Notes under the pieces: model-generated
What the model saw: the letters and a program-made list of their open reading frames with translations, nothing else
What the model was told of the DNA's origin: nothing
The model's database searches: none
Assembly (NCBI GenBank): GCA_963970005.1
Contig: CAXAMN010021374.1
Span: 889,204-953,203 of the forward strand
Reading direction: 5' to 3'
DNA: 64,000 bases
Source of the DNA: Durusdinium trenchii
Taxonomy: Eukaryota; Sar; Dinophyceae; Suessiales; Symbiodiniaceae
Position numbers and translations under genes: made by a program
Part shown: in pieces, positions 9,574 to 19,300 of the stretch
How the letters are laid out: each line of letters starts with the position of its first letter
How positions within the stretch are numbered: position 1 is the stretch's first letter

Positions 9574-12500
9574 GAAGGTCCATTCGATCGGACAGCTCCT
9601 GACTACTCCAGTATTAGTGAACATCCAGCCAGATTCAAAGTTCTTCGGGCCAGCAAGATATGATCACAGTCACATTGTCACCGACATTGTAGACCAAGTG
9701 AGACGAAGTGGTGCCTTGGCCACCAAATCGTCACGTACCTGGAAAGCTATGTACTCAGTTGCAGGTGCTCCCAGTGCGAACTATATCACAGGCGGCGACA
9801 AGAACAAGATTTGGGCTGTGATGGAGAAACAACTCACGAGAGAAAGGGTCATCCTATTGTGTTCAATGAATAAAGTTCATGTCAGTGCTTTGAACAACAT
9901 GGCAGAGGACGAGATCCAGGTCCCAATTTCTCAGGACAACTTCGACAGGTACTTGAACGTTGCTATGTCGGCGAGTGATGGGCAACCGAAGAAGACCAGC
10001 ACGAAGCATACTGTTGGTGGGAGCTTCAGTCAAGGTACCGAATGGAGGGACATCAGATTCGTTCTGAAAGATCCGGAGCCTGAGGAGGACAGGATGGAAT
10101 ATTGGATGACGGGAAATCGGAGAGTTGAGAATTACAAAGCCACTGCAGATGCCGCACCATATCTTTGTGAAGATTGCAACAAACATGATGCATCCGAGGA
10201 TTGGAACACACACAAAGACAATAGAAGCCATTGTGTGAATTGCAACTTCAACTTTTGGTGTGTTCAGAGCGGCACTCCCACGATTCAACAAGAAAGAGAA
10301 AGCATTTGGGAAACTGCAGTGAGAGTTAGAGTCCTTTGGGAGAAGAATGCTGAATGGAACCGTTTGTATCCAGCGCAGAATCTCCGTGAATTCATGGTCG
10401 AGGGTGCGATGATGCTATCCAGGAAGAATCCGCCTTGGATTCAAGGAGCATTGAAAGCTATTTCGCATCATGGTGGAATCAGAGCCCCGTCGGAACTTGT
10501 GGAACAGTACTGTACCCAAGGGAAGGGATCCACTCTTTTCATCCACCGAGACTATGATCCAGACAGTGAAGACTATGGCTTCCGAGCGTATATGGACTAT
10601 GGGAATGTGGCGTACCACGACTACATCCAATATTTCTTCACGCACAAAGAGTACCAGGACGTCTTCTCGTTGAATGAATATAGGACTGTTACAAATTCTG
10701 AGCTTGCGGGCGATATCATGGAGTTTTGGACTGGTGTTCTCGAACTGGCCGGCATCTTCAAAGACACGCTGTTCGAGGATTGGGCTCAGATCAATGAATG
10801 CAGAAGAGGTATAGAAATGTCTTTTCTTCACTTCTATGCAGCGAGCCGAAAATCAATCAATGACAACACCAAGAGGAATAAACCTTCAGGGCTCCATGTT
10901 ACAGCTGAAGAACAAGCCTGTATCGATGCCGTCATGTCCAGGTATGCTACCAGACCAGAGTTCAGGAGAATGGTACGACTGGCCATAGCCCCAGAGCCCA
11001 AAAGAACGTCTACGGAAGAGCCTGATGTAGAGATGAAGGATGGCGAAGCCGACCCTGCGAGTACCACTCCAGGAGTCGAGGAGCCTGAACCACCTACGCC
11101 TGAGCTTGATCCGCAAGACTACAAGGATGGGGAAGGTCGTTCAGTATCCCCGACGAAAACATGGTCGCACTACCCGACATCGAATCCAGATACTGAAGAA
11201 CGGAAAAGAGCTGCCAAGCGCAGTGGGCAAGGTACAGCAACCGCTTCCAACTGGAAAACCGCCTATGACAACCTCAGAAGGGTCAGAGCACGCGCAGTGA
11301 GCCAAAAGGTGTGCTATTGTTGTGGTTCAAACCAACATCACCTGGCTATTTGTCCCAACACTGAGAAGAAGGACGAGTTGATGAACTCATTCTCTCACAT
11401 GGAGGACACTATGCGCAAGTGCTTCACCGAGGACGACAAGGCAATCATCCGACGTGATGTTGAAAGCCGAAAGAGGAAAGCAAAGTCATCCAAAGACGTC
11501 GAAGACGAGGACTACATGGATGTGGATGATGAAGATATTGAACTTCCCGAAGAAGAACCGGAACTAGGAGGTAAGGTACCACCTCACTCTCCGAGAGCCA
11601 AAGGTAGACCACACTCGTCAGACTCTGCAAAAGAGGAATACGCGAAAGCGGTCGAGGCAACCAAGAAGGCCTTTGGGAACGCCAGTTTCGTCACCAGATT
11701 CAAAGAGCCCGTCGACCTCTTTGACATTGCCGATGACAAAGAAGGAGGAGAGTACAGGGTCGCAAATCACAGGGTTGATAGATCAGGTCCTAATGGAAAG
11801 TGGGAACTTGATGCACTTATTCAGGAGGCTGCAGCACTCGGAATAAAGATGCCCAAAGTGAAGGACCTTGCTCCTGACCCACAACAAGTTCAAAAGGTTG
11901 GATATCGGCAGATTGAGGTGACTTGCGATAGAGGAAGCATCGAGATAATTCCACAGTATGGAGTTACATTTTATGTGGAGTACTGGAATGGACCGAAGAG
12001 AGATGCAACTTTCACGGATCCACCAAAGATGAACCCAGCAACTCGCATCGACAAGTTCAGCGAGGAGAGTCAGCGGGTCAACGAGGTTAGCCATAGACTC
12101 AATAGACTACTCAGGCATGGAGTGGGAAAGCATAATGGGATTCAATCGCACCGCGGTCGAAAACCTCATGTGTCCCCGAAGTGCAATGAGGGTGGATGGG
12201 TGAACATCGATGAGATCCTGGAATATGACCATGTCTTCAACGATGGTGTCGATATCAGTACTATCTCAGATGATCAACGTGAGCAAGATGTCAAGACAGA
12301 GCGATACCAGTATTTACGCAAGGCGATGTGGCATGCAAAGAAGTTGCAGAACAGAGTACGCTATCAGATTGCCGCCATTCGTATCTCAAGGGAGGATGTC
12401 TCACTCGAAGAGGAAAGGCAATACTGGGCAAACCTCATGTATTACAGCACAGATGCACCGTCATTTCTGAAGCATGAACGTTGGATCGTTCCTTGTGCAA

Positions 12501-15193
12501 TTCGAGCTGTTGCCTCTCACAATTCTGGAAGAGAGACTGTTCTTGAAGAGGATGTGTCAATATATCCTGTGTGGACTTCACATCTCATTCCAGAGAATGT
12601 GGCAATGCAGCTTGGAGGAAGCTTTCACATGACATCGCTTTCCAATATTGAGTCAATCATGAAACTAGGAATTGTCCCTGGTGGAACGGAGGGATATAGA
12701 GGTAGTGTTTTCTTCAACCACTTTGCGCCGTGGGATGATCGATCATCAAAGATTCTGAGATCAAGATGGCCAAGAGTGGGAATGCCCGTTTGCCTTTATG
12801 TTCCAATCATGACTTTGAGGAAGCTTGGGGGAAGAATTTCGGAGAATTCCTACACTGTTGTTTTTAGAGAAGTTCCATGGAGATGTGTACGAGGTGCTTG
12901 GTATTGGGACGACTACGTTCAGGCATGGAGGAGACTCCTGCTGGGAAGCACTGGAGAGCAAGTTGTTCTAGCGGCGCGTCATGGACTTTGGGTTGCTCAG
13001 AAGCATACCATCCTCGAGAGAGCCGACGAAGTCACGAAGTCAGCCTCGGCGACAGATGACAACGTCCAAAAGCTCGTGTCCCTTATCGATGAAGTACAAT
13101 TCGATGACAATGGAGAGCTGATCGAGGATTCCATCAGTGAGGAAACTTGGGACGAAATCATCTCCAGAACATGTGAAGGGTATCGCAACGTGGATGGCAA
13201 TATTTTGTGTCCATCATGTATGCATTTGACTTCTTCATCTTTGTCCGTGTGTCTATCTTGTCAAGGCAGGCTACTCTCGTGTGGTATTCGCAACACTGTC
13301 ATTTCCGATTCACCCGTTGATCTTGTGAGCGACGATGAAGAGGAAAAGAAGGAAGAGAAGGAGCCTGAAGATGATGATCAAGATATCTTGGACCAGGCCA
13401 CTATGGACGAGATCAGAAAGGCTTGGGAAGAAGACATCGCTCAAACTGAAGCAGCTGACGACGACGAGGACATGGACAATCTAGATCCTTCCAAACCGTC
13501 TGATGGTGCAGAAAACTTCAAGAGTGACAATGTCGAGACCCCATCTTTCAATGAGGACGAGATCGACTACGGTCGTGATTCTGATCTAGAAGATGAAGAT
13601 GAACGAAACGTGATCATCGAGATCCAGAGGAGCACACAACAATATGAGGGGAAGAAACGTCAAGATGGTGAGCCCGAGGATGAAGACGTCACCGACGACT
13701 TACATCCGGAGGCGAATCGACCGACAGATCGTGATGAACCGGGATACTATGCACAGCATGGAGCGACCGAGTTCAATCCCGAAGAAGGAAGAGACAACGA
13801 AGATCTCCCCATCTATTGTCGAGTACCGGAACCTCGAATCTATGCGCATCAAGAGAGAGCCTACTGTCAGGACGTCTCCATGAATGCATCGGGTTTGATG
13901 GATAGGTATGTGGTCAAATGTGTGCTGAACATGATCTCCCTGATGTACAAGAGCTACTATTGCACCAGCCTTACCGACTTCAAAGCAAATTGGAAAAGGA
14001 AGCGTCTGGATGTGATAAGCAAGTTCGGTACAGAGGATTTCACTGAAATCGATGACGATGGGAGACCATTGGATCCAACAGATGACATGATGAGAATCTT
14101 TGCCAACGAAAACAAGATTACGATTGAGGAGGCCTGGCACCGATTCAGAGGAGAGCAATTCATTTGCAAGGTGGCACTCGTGATCCTATCATTTGGTCAT
14201 ACTCCGTACTCCTTCAAGAAGGAATATGGCAACTTCGAATACTCCACCAACTTGACTGACGTCCAGCTTGAGGAGTTGAAAGCGAAGAAAGCCAGCGCAA
14301 TGACTGAATTGGTACAGAAGTGCATCCATGCGATTTATGGTTGTCGGACATATTCTTACTTTAGAACCGACGTTACATCACCCAACCACAAGGTGATCGA
14401 TCCTCTGGACATCATGTACTCGAGAATGAAGAGCAAATGGGAGAAGTCTATTCTGCTGATCATTGATCAACATGAGATCAGGTTGCCCCCACACGCTCAG
14501 AATGTCGTAGAGTCAATGGCCAGAAATCCCAACATTGGACATACAGAGAGATGGATGAGCGTGGTAGAACAGAAGCATGTTCAAGCTCTTACCGATCGTC
14601 TAGGCTTTGGAGACAGGGCCAAGGAGATTCAGGGCAAGAAGAAGCAGGCAGCCAAGGCAACAGCTAAGTCAACATCAACGACTAAGTCTGAAGCGAAAGC
14701 AGCATCTTCGTCAAGAGCTGAGGCAAAGCCAGCATCTACACCCAGAACCGAGGCCAAGCCGTCGTCAGCACCAAGTGAGGAGCCAAAACCTTCAACAGCA
14801 CCTAAGAGTTTCGGGCCCTCATCAGCAGAGGAGAGCAAGGCGAAGGCTGCTCCAAAAGCCAGACCACATGATAAATCACCATCCAGTGCTACCGATGTGT
14901 TTGAGCAAGCTTTGCAGGAAGATCTTGCCGCCAACGCACATGCAGCAGAAGGTACAACTTCTTCATCATCCCGAGGACATTCCAAAGGAGGAGGCCAATC
15001 TGGAACATCTTGGAGGCCGGCGCTAACGCAAGAACGTCGCGAAGTACCTCAACCTTCTGAAAAGGGGAAGGGAAAGAGCAAGTCCAAGGGAAGTCCAAGA
15101 AGGGAGAAGATGATCGGCGGGATGCTCAGGGCAGCTGGGATCATCGTGGATGGAGAGGTTATCGCCAGTGGTGATTTCTTTGAACGACTATGA
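9446..15193 (+). CDS. Retroelement polyprotein with zinc knuckle and Tpt1/KptA domain
   Basis: This is a 1915-codon frame; codons before the G6 run at 9459-9464 are probably not used. Residues are counted from 9446. A Cys cluster lies at 241-274 (CEDC then CVNCNFNFWC). A classical CX2CX4HX4C zinc knuckle lies at 623-636 (CYCCGSNQHHLAIC), typical of retroelement nucleocapsid. Acidic low-complexity linkers follow. A tRNA 2'-phosphotransferase (Tpt1/KptA) domain runs from about 875 to 1160. A second CX2C/CX2C pair starts at 1255. The stretch at 1290-1450 is strongly acidic. The C-terminus is Ala/Lys/Pro/Ser-rich and very basic. Nucleic-acid packaging is inferred from the knuckle and basic tail. 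The RNA-repair enzyme domain is unusual for a retroelement. No intron is needed anywhere in the frame. Confidence 0.85.
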   Translation: MDKIRGDGTTVHIWLCLHCMFPNGSTLRLTEATFKEFSRKLAEKVHSIGQLLTTPVLVNIQPDSKFFGPARYDHSHIVTDIVDQVRRSGALATKSSRTWKAMYSVAGAPSANYITGGDKNKIWAVMEKQLTRERVILLCSMNKVHVSALNNMAEDEIQVPISQDNFDRYLNVAMSASDGQPKKTSTKHTVGGSFSQGTEWRDIRFVLKDPEPEEDRMEYWMTGNRRVENYKATADAAPYLCEDCNKHDASEDWNTHKDNRSHCVNCNFNFWCVQSGTPTIQQERESIWETAVRVRVLWEKNAEWNRLYPAQNLREFMVEGAMMLSRKNPPWIQGALKAISHHGGIRAPSELVEQYCTQGKGSTLFIHRDYDPDSEDYGFRAYMDYGNVAYHDYIQYFFTHKEYQDVFSLNEYRTVTNSELAGDIMEFWTGVLELAGIFKDTLFEDWAQINECRRGIEMSFLHFYAASRKSINDNTKRNKPSGLHVTAEEQACIDAVMSRYATRPEFRRMVRLAIAPEPKRTSTEEPDVEMKDGEADPASTTPGVEEPEPPTPELDPQDYKDGEGRSVSPTKTWSHYPTSNPDTEERKRAAKRSGQGTATASNWKTAYDNLRRVRARAVSQKVCYCCGSNQHHLAICPNTEKKDELMNSFSHMEDTMRKCFTEDDKAIIRRDVESRKRKAKSSKDVEDEDYMDVDDEDIELPEEEPELGGKVPPHSPRAKGRPHSSDSAKEEYAKAVEATKKAFGNASFVTRFKEPVDLFDIADDKEGGEYRVANHRVDRSGPNGKWELDALIQEAAALGIKMPKVKDLAPDPQQVQKVGYRQIEVTCDRGSIEIIPQYGVTFYVEYWNGPKRDATFTDPPKMNPATRIDKFSEESQRVNEVSHRLNRLLRHGVGKHNGIQSHRGRKPHVSPKCNEGGWVNIDEILEYDHVFNDGVDISTISDDQREQDVKTERYQYLRKAMWHAKKLQNRVRYQIAAIRISREDVSLEEERQYWANLMYYSTDAPSFLKHERWIVPCAIRAVASHNSGRETVLEEDVSIYPVWTSHLIPENVAMQLGGSFHMTSLSNIESIMKLGIVPGGTEGYRGSVFFNHFAPWDDRSSKILRSRWPRVGMPVCLYVPIMTLRKLGGRISENSYTVVFREVPWRCVRGAWYWDDYVQAWRRLLLGSTGEQVVLAARHGLWVAQKHTILERADEVTKSASATDDNVQKLVSLIDEVQFDDNGELIEDSISEETWDEIISRTCEGYRNVDGNILCPSCMHLTSSSLSVCLSCQGRLLSCGIRNTVISDSPVDLVSDDEEEKKEEKEPEDDDQDILDQATMDEIRKAWEEDIAQTEAADDDEDMDNLDPSKPSDGAENFKSDNVETPSFNEDEIDYGRDSDLEDEDERNVIIEIQRSTQQYEGKKRQDGEPEDEDVTDDLHPEANRPTDRDEPGYYAQHGATEFNPEEGRDNEDLPIYCRVPEPRIYAHQERAYCQDVSMNASGLMDRYVVKCVLNMISLMYKSYYCTSLTDFKANWKRKRLDVISKFGTEDFTEIDDDGRPLDPTDDMMRIFANENKITIEEAWHRFRGEQFICKVALVILSFGHTPYSFKKEYGNFEYSTNLTDVQLEELKAKKASAMTELVQKCIHAIYGCRTYSYFRTDVTSPNHKVIDPLDIMYSRMKSKWEKSILLIIDQHEIRLPPHAQNVVESMARNPNIGHTERWMSVVEQKHVQALTDRLGFGDRAKEIQGKKKQAAKATAKSTSTTKSEAKAASSSRAEAKPASTPRTEAKPSSAPSEEPKPSTAPKSFGPSSAEESKAKAAPKARPHDKSPSSATDVFEQALQEDLAANAHAAEGTTSSSSRGHSKGGGQSGTSWRPALTQERREVPQPSEKGKGKSKSKGSPRREKMIGGMLRAAGIIVDGEVIASGDFFERL
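12065..12930 (+). other. Tpt1/KptA RNA 2'-phosphotransferase domain within polyprotein
   Basis: The family removes a 2'-phosphate from RNA splice junctions using NAD+. Both halves are visible. The N-terminal lobe has LNRLLRHG (Arg 890, His 891) followed by GGWVNIDEIL, matching the family pattern LRH then DGWV-IDELL. The C-terminal ADP-ribosyltransferase-like lobe has IRAVASHNSG (Arg 1020, His 1025; family IRA-QGHS), then FHMTSLSNIESIMKLGI (His 1061; family HGT-x-I-GL) and YRGSVFFNHF (Arg 1085, His 1092; family R-HIHF). Hydrophobic strands and VVFREVPW end it. The linker between the lobes is about 95 residues, clearly longer than in stand-alone enzymes. HGT is changed to HMT. Activity is therefore possible but not assured. 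Confidence 0.85.
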
Positions 15194-16328
15194 GGATACC
15201 ATGCAAACCAGGGAGGAAGTCATTCACCGGATGTCTATCTGACCTGAAACGCTGTAAGTGTATCATTGCAAATCATCAATCCGATTTGATACCATGAGCA
15301 TAATGGAAGGCAGACAGTCACCGACTGTCTCTCCGACTTGCCGTTCTGTAAGTGTATCCAAACCAAAACCTACATCTTTTGAGAAGTGTGAAGTCAGTTG
15401 CCGATGTGACATCTACGTGGAAGTCACCAGTTCGGATCTACATCAAAGCGATGCTCTTTTGAGTGGATACTGAGCGAGGCCTCGTGACTGTCTCACTTGT
15501 TCAATTCGATTTTCATAGGTTCTGAGCCATAGTTGCACACTTTATATGTAAAAGTCCGCTTTAGTCCAGCATGTTTCGTAGTATGAGCCTCATATGAGTC
15601 TCGCGGCAAATCATACAATTTCTTTTGTAGCACTTACATCCCTAAATTTTCGTGTGTGATCGGAACATATTGTTGCCGTTCACATGGGGGGTGTGAATGG
15701 AAGTGCAGCGACACGTACAGTGCAACTTGTACATATATATGTACCATATGTACTTTGGCTCAAGGATCAAGCGACTAGAAAAGGTGCGGTTTCCGTTCCG
15801 ACGCTACGCCGCTTATGGATCGTCAGTGATAGCTTCAAACTTCGCTGACTAAGATCCACTCGCACAAAACAAATTAAGAGAAGAATAGATGGTGGAGAAG
15901 GTGAAAGAACGAAATAGATGGACATATTATGAAACAATGGGAAACAGCTTTGTTTGCCCAATGCTGTCAACTGATTTCAATTGTTGTCAAACAGTGTCCA
16001 ATTAATGCTTGGGTGGTTGAGTGCTTGACCACCCCACAAATACTTAACTCCAGTCCATGCCCCTTAATTAATTTCCAGATCAGCTACAAACCATGATAAA
16101 CACTCCCCGCATTGCTAATTAATTTGCCATGTCAAAAACTAATTTGCACTGGTCTAGTCTTAATTGTATTAACTCGAGAGGCCTGGAATTAATAAATAAC
16201 TAAATTTTGGTGGTGACCTAGTCCCCCCCTAAGGTAGGGCCCATTATGATATATATATATAATATATATGTGCATGATGTATATTAATGTTTTGTGTGGA
16301 TGTCCCTGATCGTAGAGCCTAGCATCAC
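15194..16328. other. Non-coding flank of the retroelement
   Basis: No gene was recognised. A short phrase, CTGTAAGTGTATC, occurs twice (about 15251 and 15347) just after the stop codon. TTAATTAA-like and AT-only runs increase from 16000, ending in a (TA)n tract near 16250-16270. A spliced-leader-like 11-mer lies at 15754-15764. I could not pair any part of this stretch with a matching repeat at the left side of the element, which lies outside the window. Confidence 0.5.
15754..15764 (+). other. Possible spliced-leader relic (TTTGGCTCAAG)
   Basis: The 11 bases match the 3' end of the conserved dinoflagellate trans-spliced leader, which ends in CATTTTGGCTCAAG. Upstream bases (CCATATGTAC) match the leader only loosely. 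Relic leaders upstream of genes are known in dinoflagellates and mark re-insertion of processed transcripts. A chance match of this length in a window this size is unlikely but possible. Confidence 0.25.
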
Positions 16329-19300
16329 ATGTTCAACTCCCAGGAGATGCACAGATCTGAGTTGGTTGACCGTCGTTTGGAGGCTGGAGGGTGGTATTTC
16401 TGGATTTCTTCACCTTACAGCGCCGGATGTTTGAATTTTGAGTTTCTAGATCTTTTGGTTTATTCGAGACTTCATGCTGAGGCCCTAGAGGCTGCTTTCA
16501 ATGCTTTGCTGGATACCCTGCGGCCTTTGCTTGGACCGTCGGCCCAACCTACATGCGCTGCTCAGGGAAAGGCCATCCTCGTTGATCTTTGAATGAACAA
16601 CTGGCTTCTACACGGACTGGTTTTTGCAATGTCTGAGTCTCTCATGTAGAAGCTGCCTTTGTTCAGTGGGATGCAGTTTGCAGGTAGAAGCTCAGAGTTC
16701 ATCGCAGGAACGATTTGGCGTTGCAGACCCAGCAGCATGTTCCAGTCTTTTGATATTTAGCGAGTTGTGGTGATTCTGGTGACCAAGTGCTTTGGTGCTT
16801 GGCAGCAATTTGATCATAAGCTCATCATGATATTTCTGCAGGTGAGAATGATCACATCTGAACGATTGACGTTGCGTGGCACGCTGACGATTTTGCAGGA
16901 CTGCAATGGCCCCCTCAAAAAAAATTGCCCCCTCAACCACACACGAAAGACGACACGAACGACTCGTTTGCAATCGATCGTCGCCATTGGACAACGTCTG
17001 CGCGCGCCTGCGGCCCCACTGAGTGATTTACTCGAGGACGACTGTGGCCTGCGGGTGAGCTGCCCACTTGGATCTTTTGAACTGGTTGCCAGTGGACTGG
17101 AAGGCTGAGTCCCATGCGCGCAAGACCGGAGGTCAACAAGTCTCTTGAAATCTGGCATGCGATACTGTAGTGCTCGATATGTTGGCGTGTGAAATGAGAT
17201 GGTTCTCTTACCAGATGGCCAATATTGGCCAACTATATATCAGAACATTTGCTCTTTTTCAGGGAGAGTGTGCTGGCGGAAATGGATGGGAAGTGTAACA
17301 TTGAACGTGCAAAGTCGATATGAGAGAAGATCTAGCTACAATATACAATTACAAAGAGGGAGAGATATTGATTGAACAACATCATTATATGTATATATAT
17401 ATACATAGAAGAAGCTAGAGCTAGATTCCTATTTTCAATTTTCAGTCAGGCTTTGCTGATTTGTTCAGGTGCTGTCCAGGCTGAGCTTGGCCGCTCTGCA
17501 GCTGGCGAGGTGGATGGCATGATCTTGCTGCCCCCGCGTGCGCAGGCAGCTGGTGAGTGAGTCAAATGTCATTTTACGTCATGTCCCGTGGCTTCAGGGG
17601 GTGCAGAAGTCTTCAGTGGCTTTGCCTTCAGACATGGCCTGTTTCGCAGGGTGACAGTTGGGCTTCCTTCATGCGCAAGTTGCTTGGCAACCAAAAGCCA
17701 CGGCCTCAACCTTTGAGCCCAGCCAAGGGTTTCGCTTCGACTTGCAGAGCTTGCAAGGAAATGGTGTTTTTTCTGCACGGAAATGGGGCATCTCCAATCT
17801 TTATTTACATTTTTACATGTAAAACATGATGACATGTGTTGGAGATTTAGAAGCTTCATTTCAACCGTGTTTTCTTTGGGACATTTGGGAGGTCTTCAGA
17901 GCCTCGGGCTCGACGGGACGATGACCTGGCCAGTGCCGGACGTCTCGGAGGGCAATCGATCTGTTGCAGTCTACAAGTGTGGCAACCGCCATTCACTGAT
18001 TGAATTCATTTCTTCATTAGGTATCCACTGCAAGCACTTTGACCCGCGGAAAGAATCAAGTGGATGAGGCGGCTGTTTGAGCATGTTTGAGCCAATACAG
18101 CAGTGGTCGTCAGTACTAAATACTATACAGTATATCTTCTATCATGAAGTGGCATAAACTTAAGTATTTCAGGCTGGTGTTTTCGATGTTTTTCGCTTTC
18201 AGAGTCAATCCGTCTTTGCCAGGCCTCGCTGCATCTGGCCTTGGCCATGCTGAAAGCAATGAACAGACACCACTGCGAGCCCCTCGAGGCGGTTGTTTCG
18301 TTATCTTGACTGGATTGAAGAATTCCGGACAGGTTCGGATGACAATTGAAGCGATGCGAATAACTTTACCTCAATTTCTTTGACACACCCAGTCTCTAAA
18401 GATATTCACAATTTGCTGTGAAAGGCACGAAGTCCTCAAAAAAGCCAAGAATTATTCACAATATGACCAAGTGGGAAGACAAATCGACCGCCTTATCGGT
18501 CAGGTGTTCTTTGCTCAGAGGGACCTTTTCTTGGCGCCTCCCAAGGTCAGGAACCGAGTTTTTGTTGAAATGAGATGAACAAAGGAAGGTAAGGCTCCCG
18601 TTTAAAGGGAGCTCTACTAGCTCTACCTTCCGATTCTCATCTCCTTTTTTTTCTGCCTCATCAGTGATCATTCAAGATCAACTCCTCGGCCGAAGAATGC
18701 CGCATTGCATCACCATAGACTGTGTGCTTGCTCAGTGAAGCAGATGTTTCCTGGAAGCTGCTGAGTTTGATAGGCGCCCTACGACGAGCCTTCCATTGTC
18801 CTTGCGCTTGCAGAGGACCAGCGTTGATCTAAACTTTACGAAGCAGAGATTTGCATCTTGCGCTCACAGGATCAGCTCACTTGCTATGCCAGTTTTGGCA
18901 AGGCCAGGCATATGATTCAAAGGATTGCAGCCACTTGTTCTAGACAGCCTAAAGCGAGGAATCGAGCGCAGCCAGCCGCCTTTGCCCCAGGGCGTGGAGG
19001 GACAACTGGAGCAATATAGAAGGTATGCTTATTTGTGGCCTTGAGTCTGAGGTTGTTTCAGGAGGAGTGCAAGGATCACAGAGGACGAGATCATGCCTGC
19101 AGCCCAACACACCCAAGGTGTCATGAGGTTGTTGATCTCCCAAGTCTACACTGTGCCTTTTCGGATTGTAGACTTGGCTCCTCATTGGCATCCGACATCA
19201 GCGGATCCAGTGGGATGCACGTCCCATCCGAGGGGGATTTGTGGTGTGAGCTTGTACCCGATTCGCTGAATTGCGTTGTCTTCGATTCTTGTCGCTTCCT

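Larger units (their letters stand above)
1..15193. mobile_element. Ty1/copia-related retroelement locus, rearranged
   Basis: The span holds the full set of copia-class domains: aspartic protease, HHCC zinc finger, integrase core, reverse transcriptase with YVDD, and RNase H. A long + strand polyprotein with gag-like and extra domains follows. The left edge is open because the protease frame runs off the window. No long terminal repeat could be identified by eye on either side. The reverse transcriptase/RNase H block is inverted relative to its neighbours, and frames are broken at 5559-5561 (TAG), 6457-6463 (G7), 9459-9464 (G6) and about 4335-4348 ((CT)n). The locus is therefore rearranged and probably not autonomous as assembled. 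Whether the + strand polyprotein belongs to the same element or to a second copy is inference. Confidence 0.85.

Noticed and set aside
9863..14985. Many 60-150-codon frames on both strands within the Tpt1 polyprotein
   Set aside because: They lie inside a 1915-codon frame with recognised domains and show no motif of their own.
15194..15500. Short repeated CTGTAAGTGTATC considered as part of an LTR
   Set aside because: Only 13 bases repeat, both copies are on the same side of the element, and no matching left-hand sequence is in the window.
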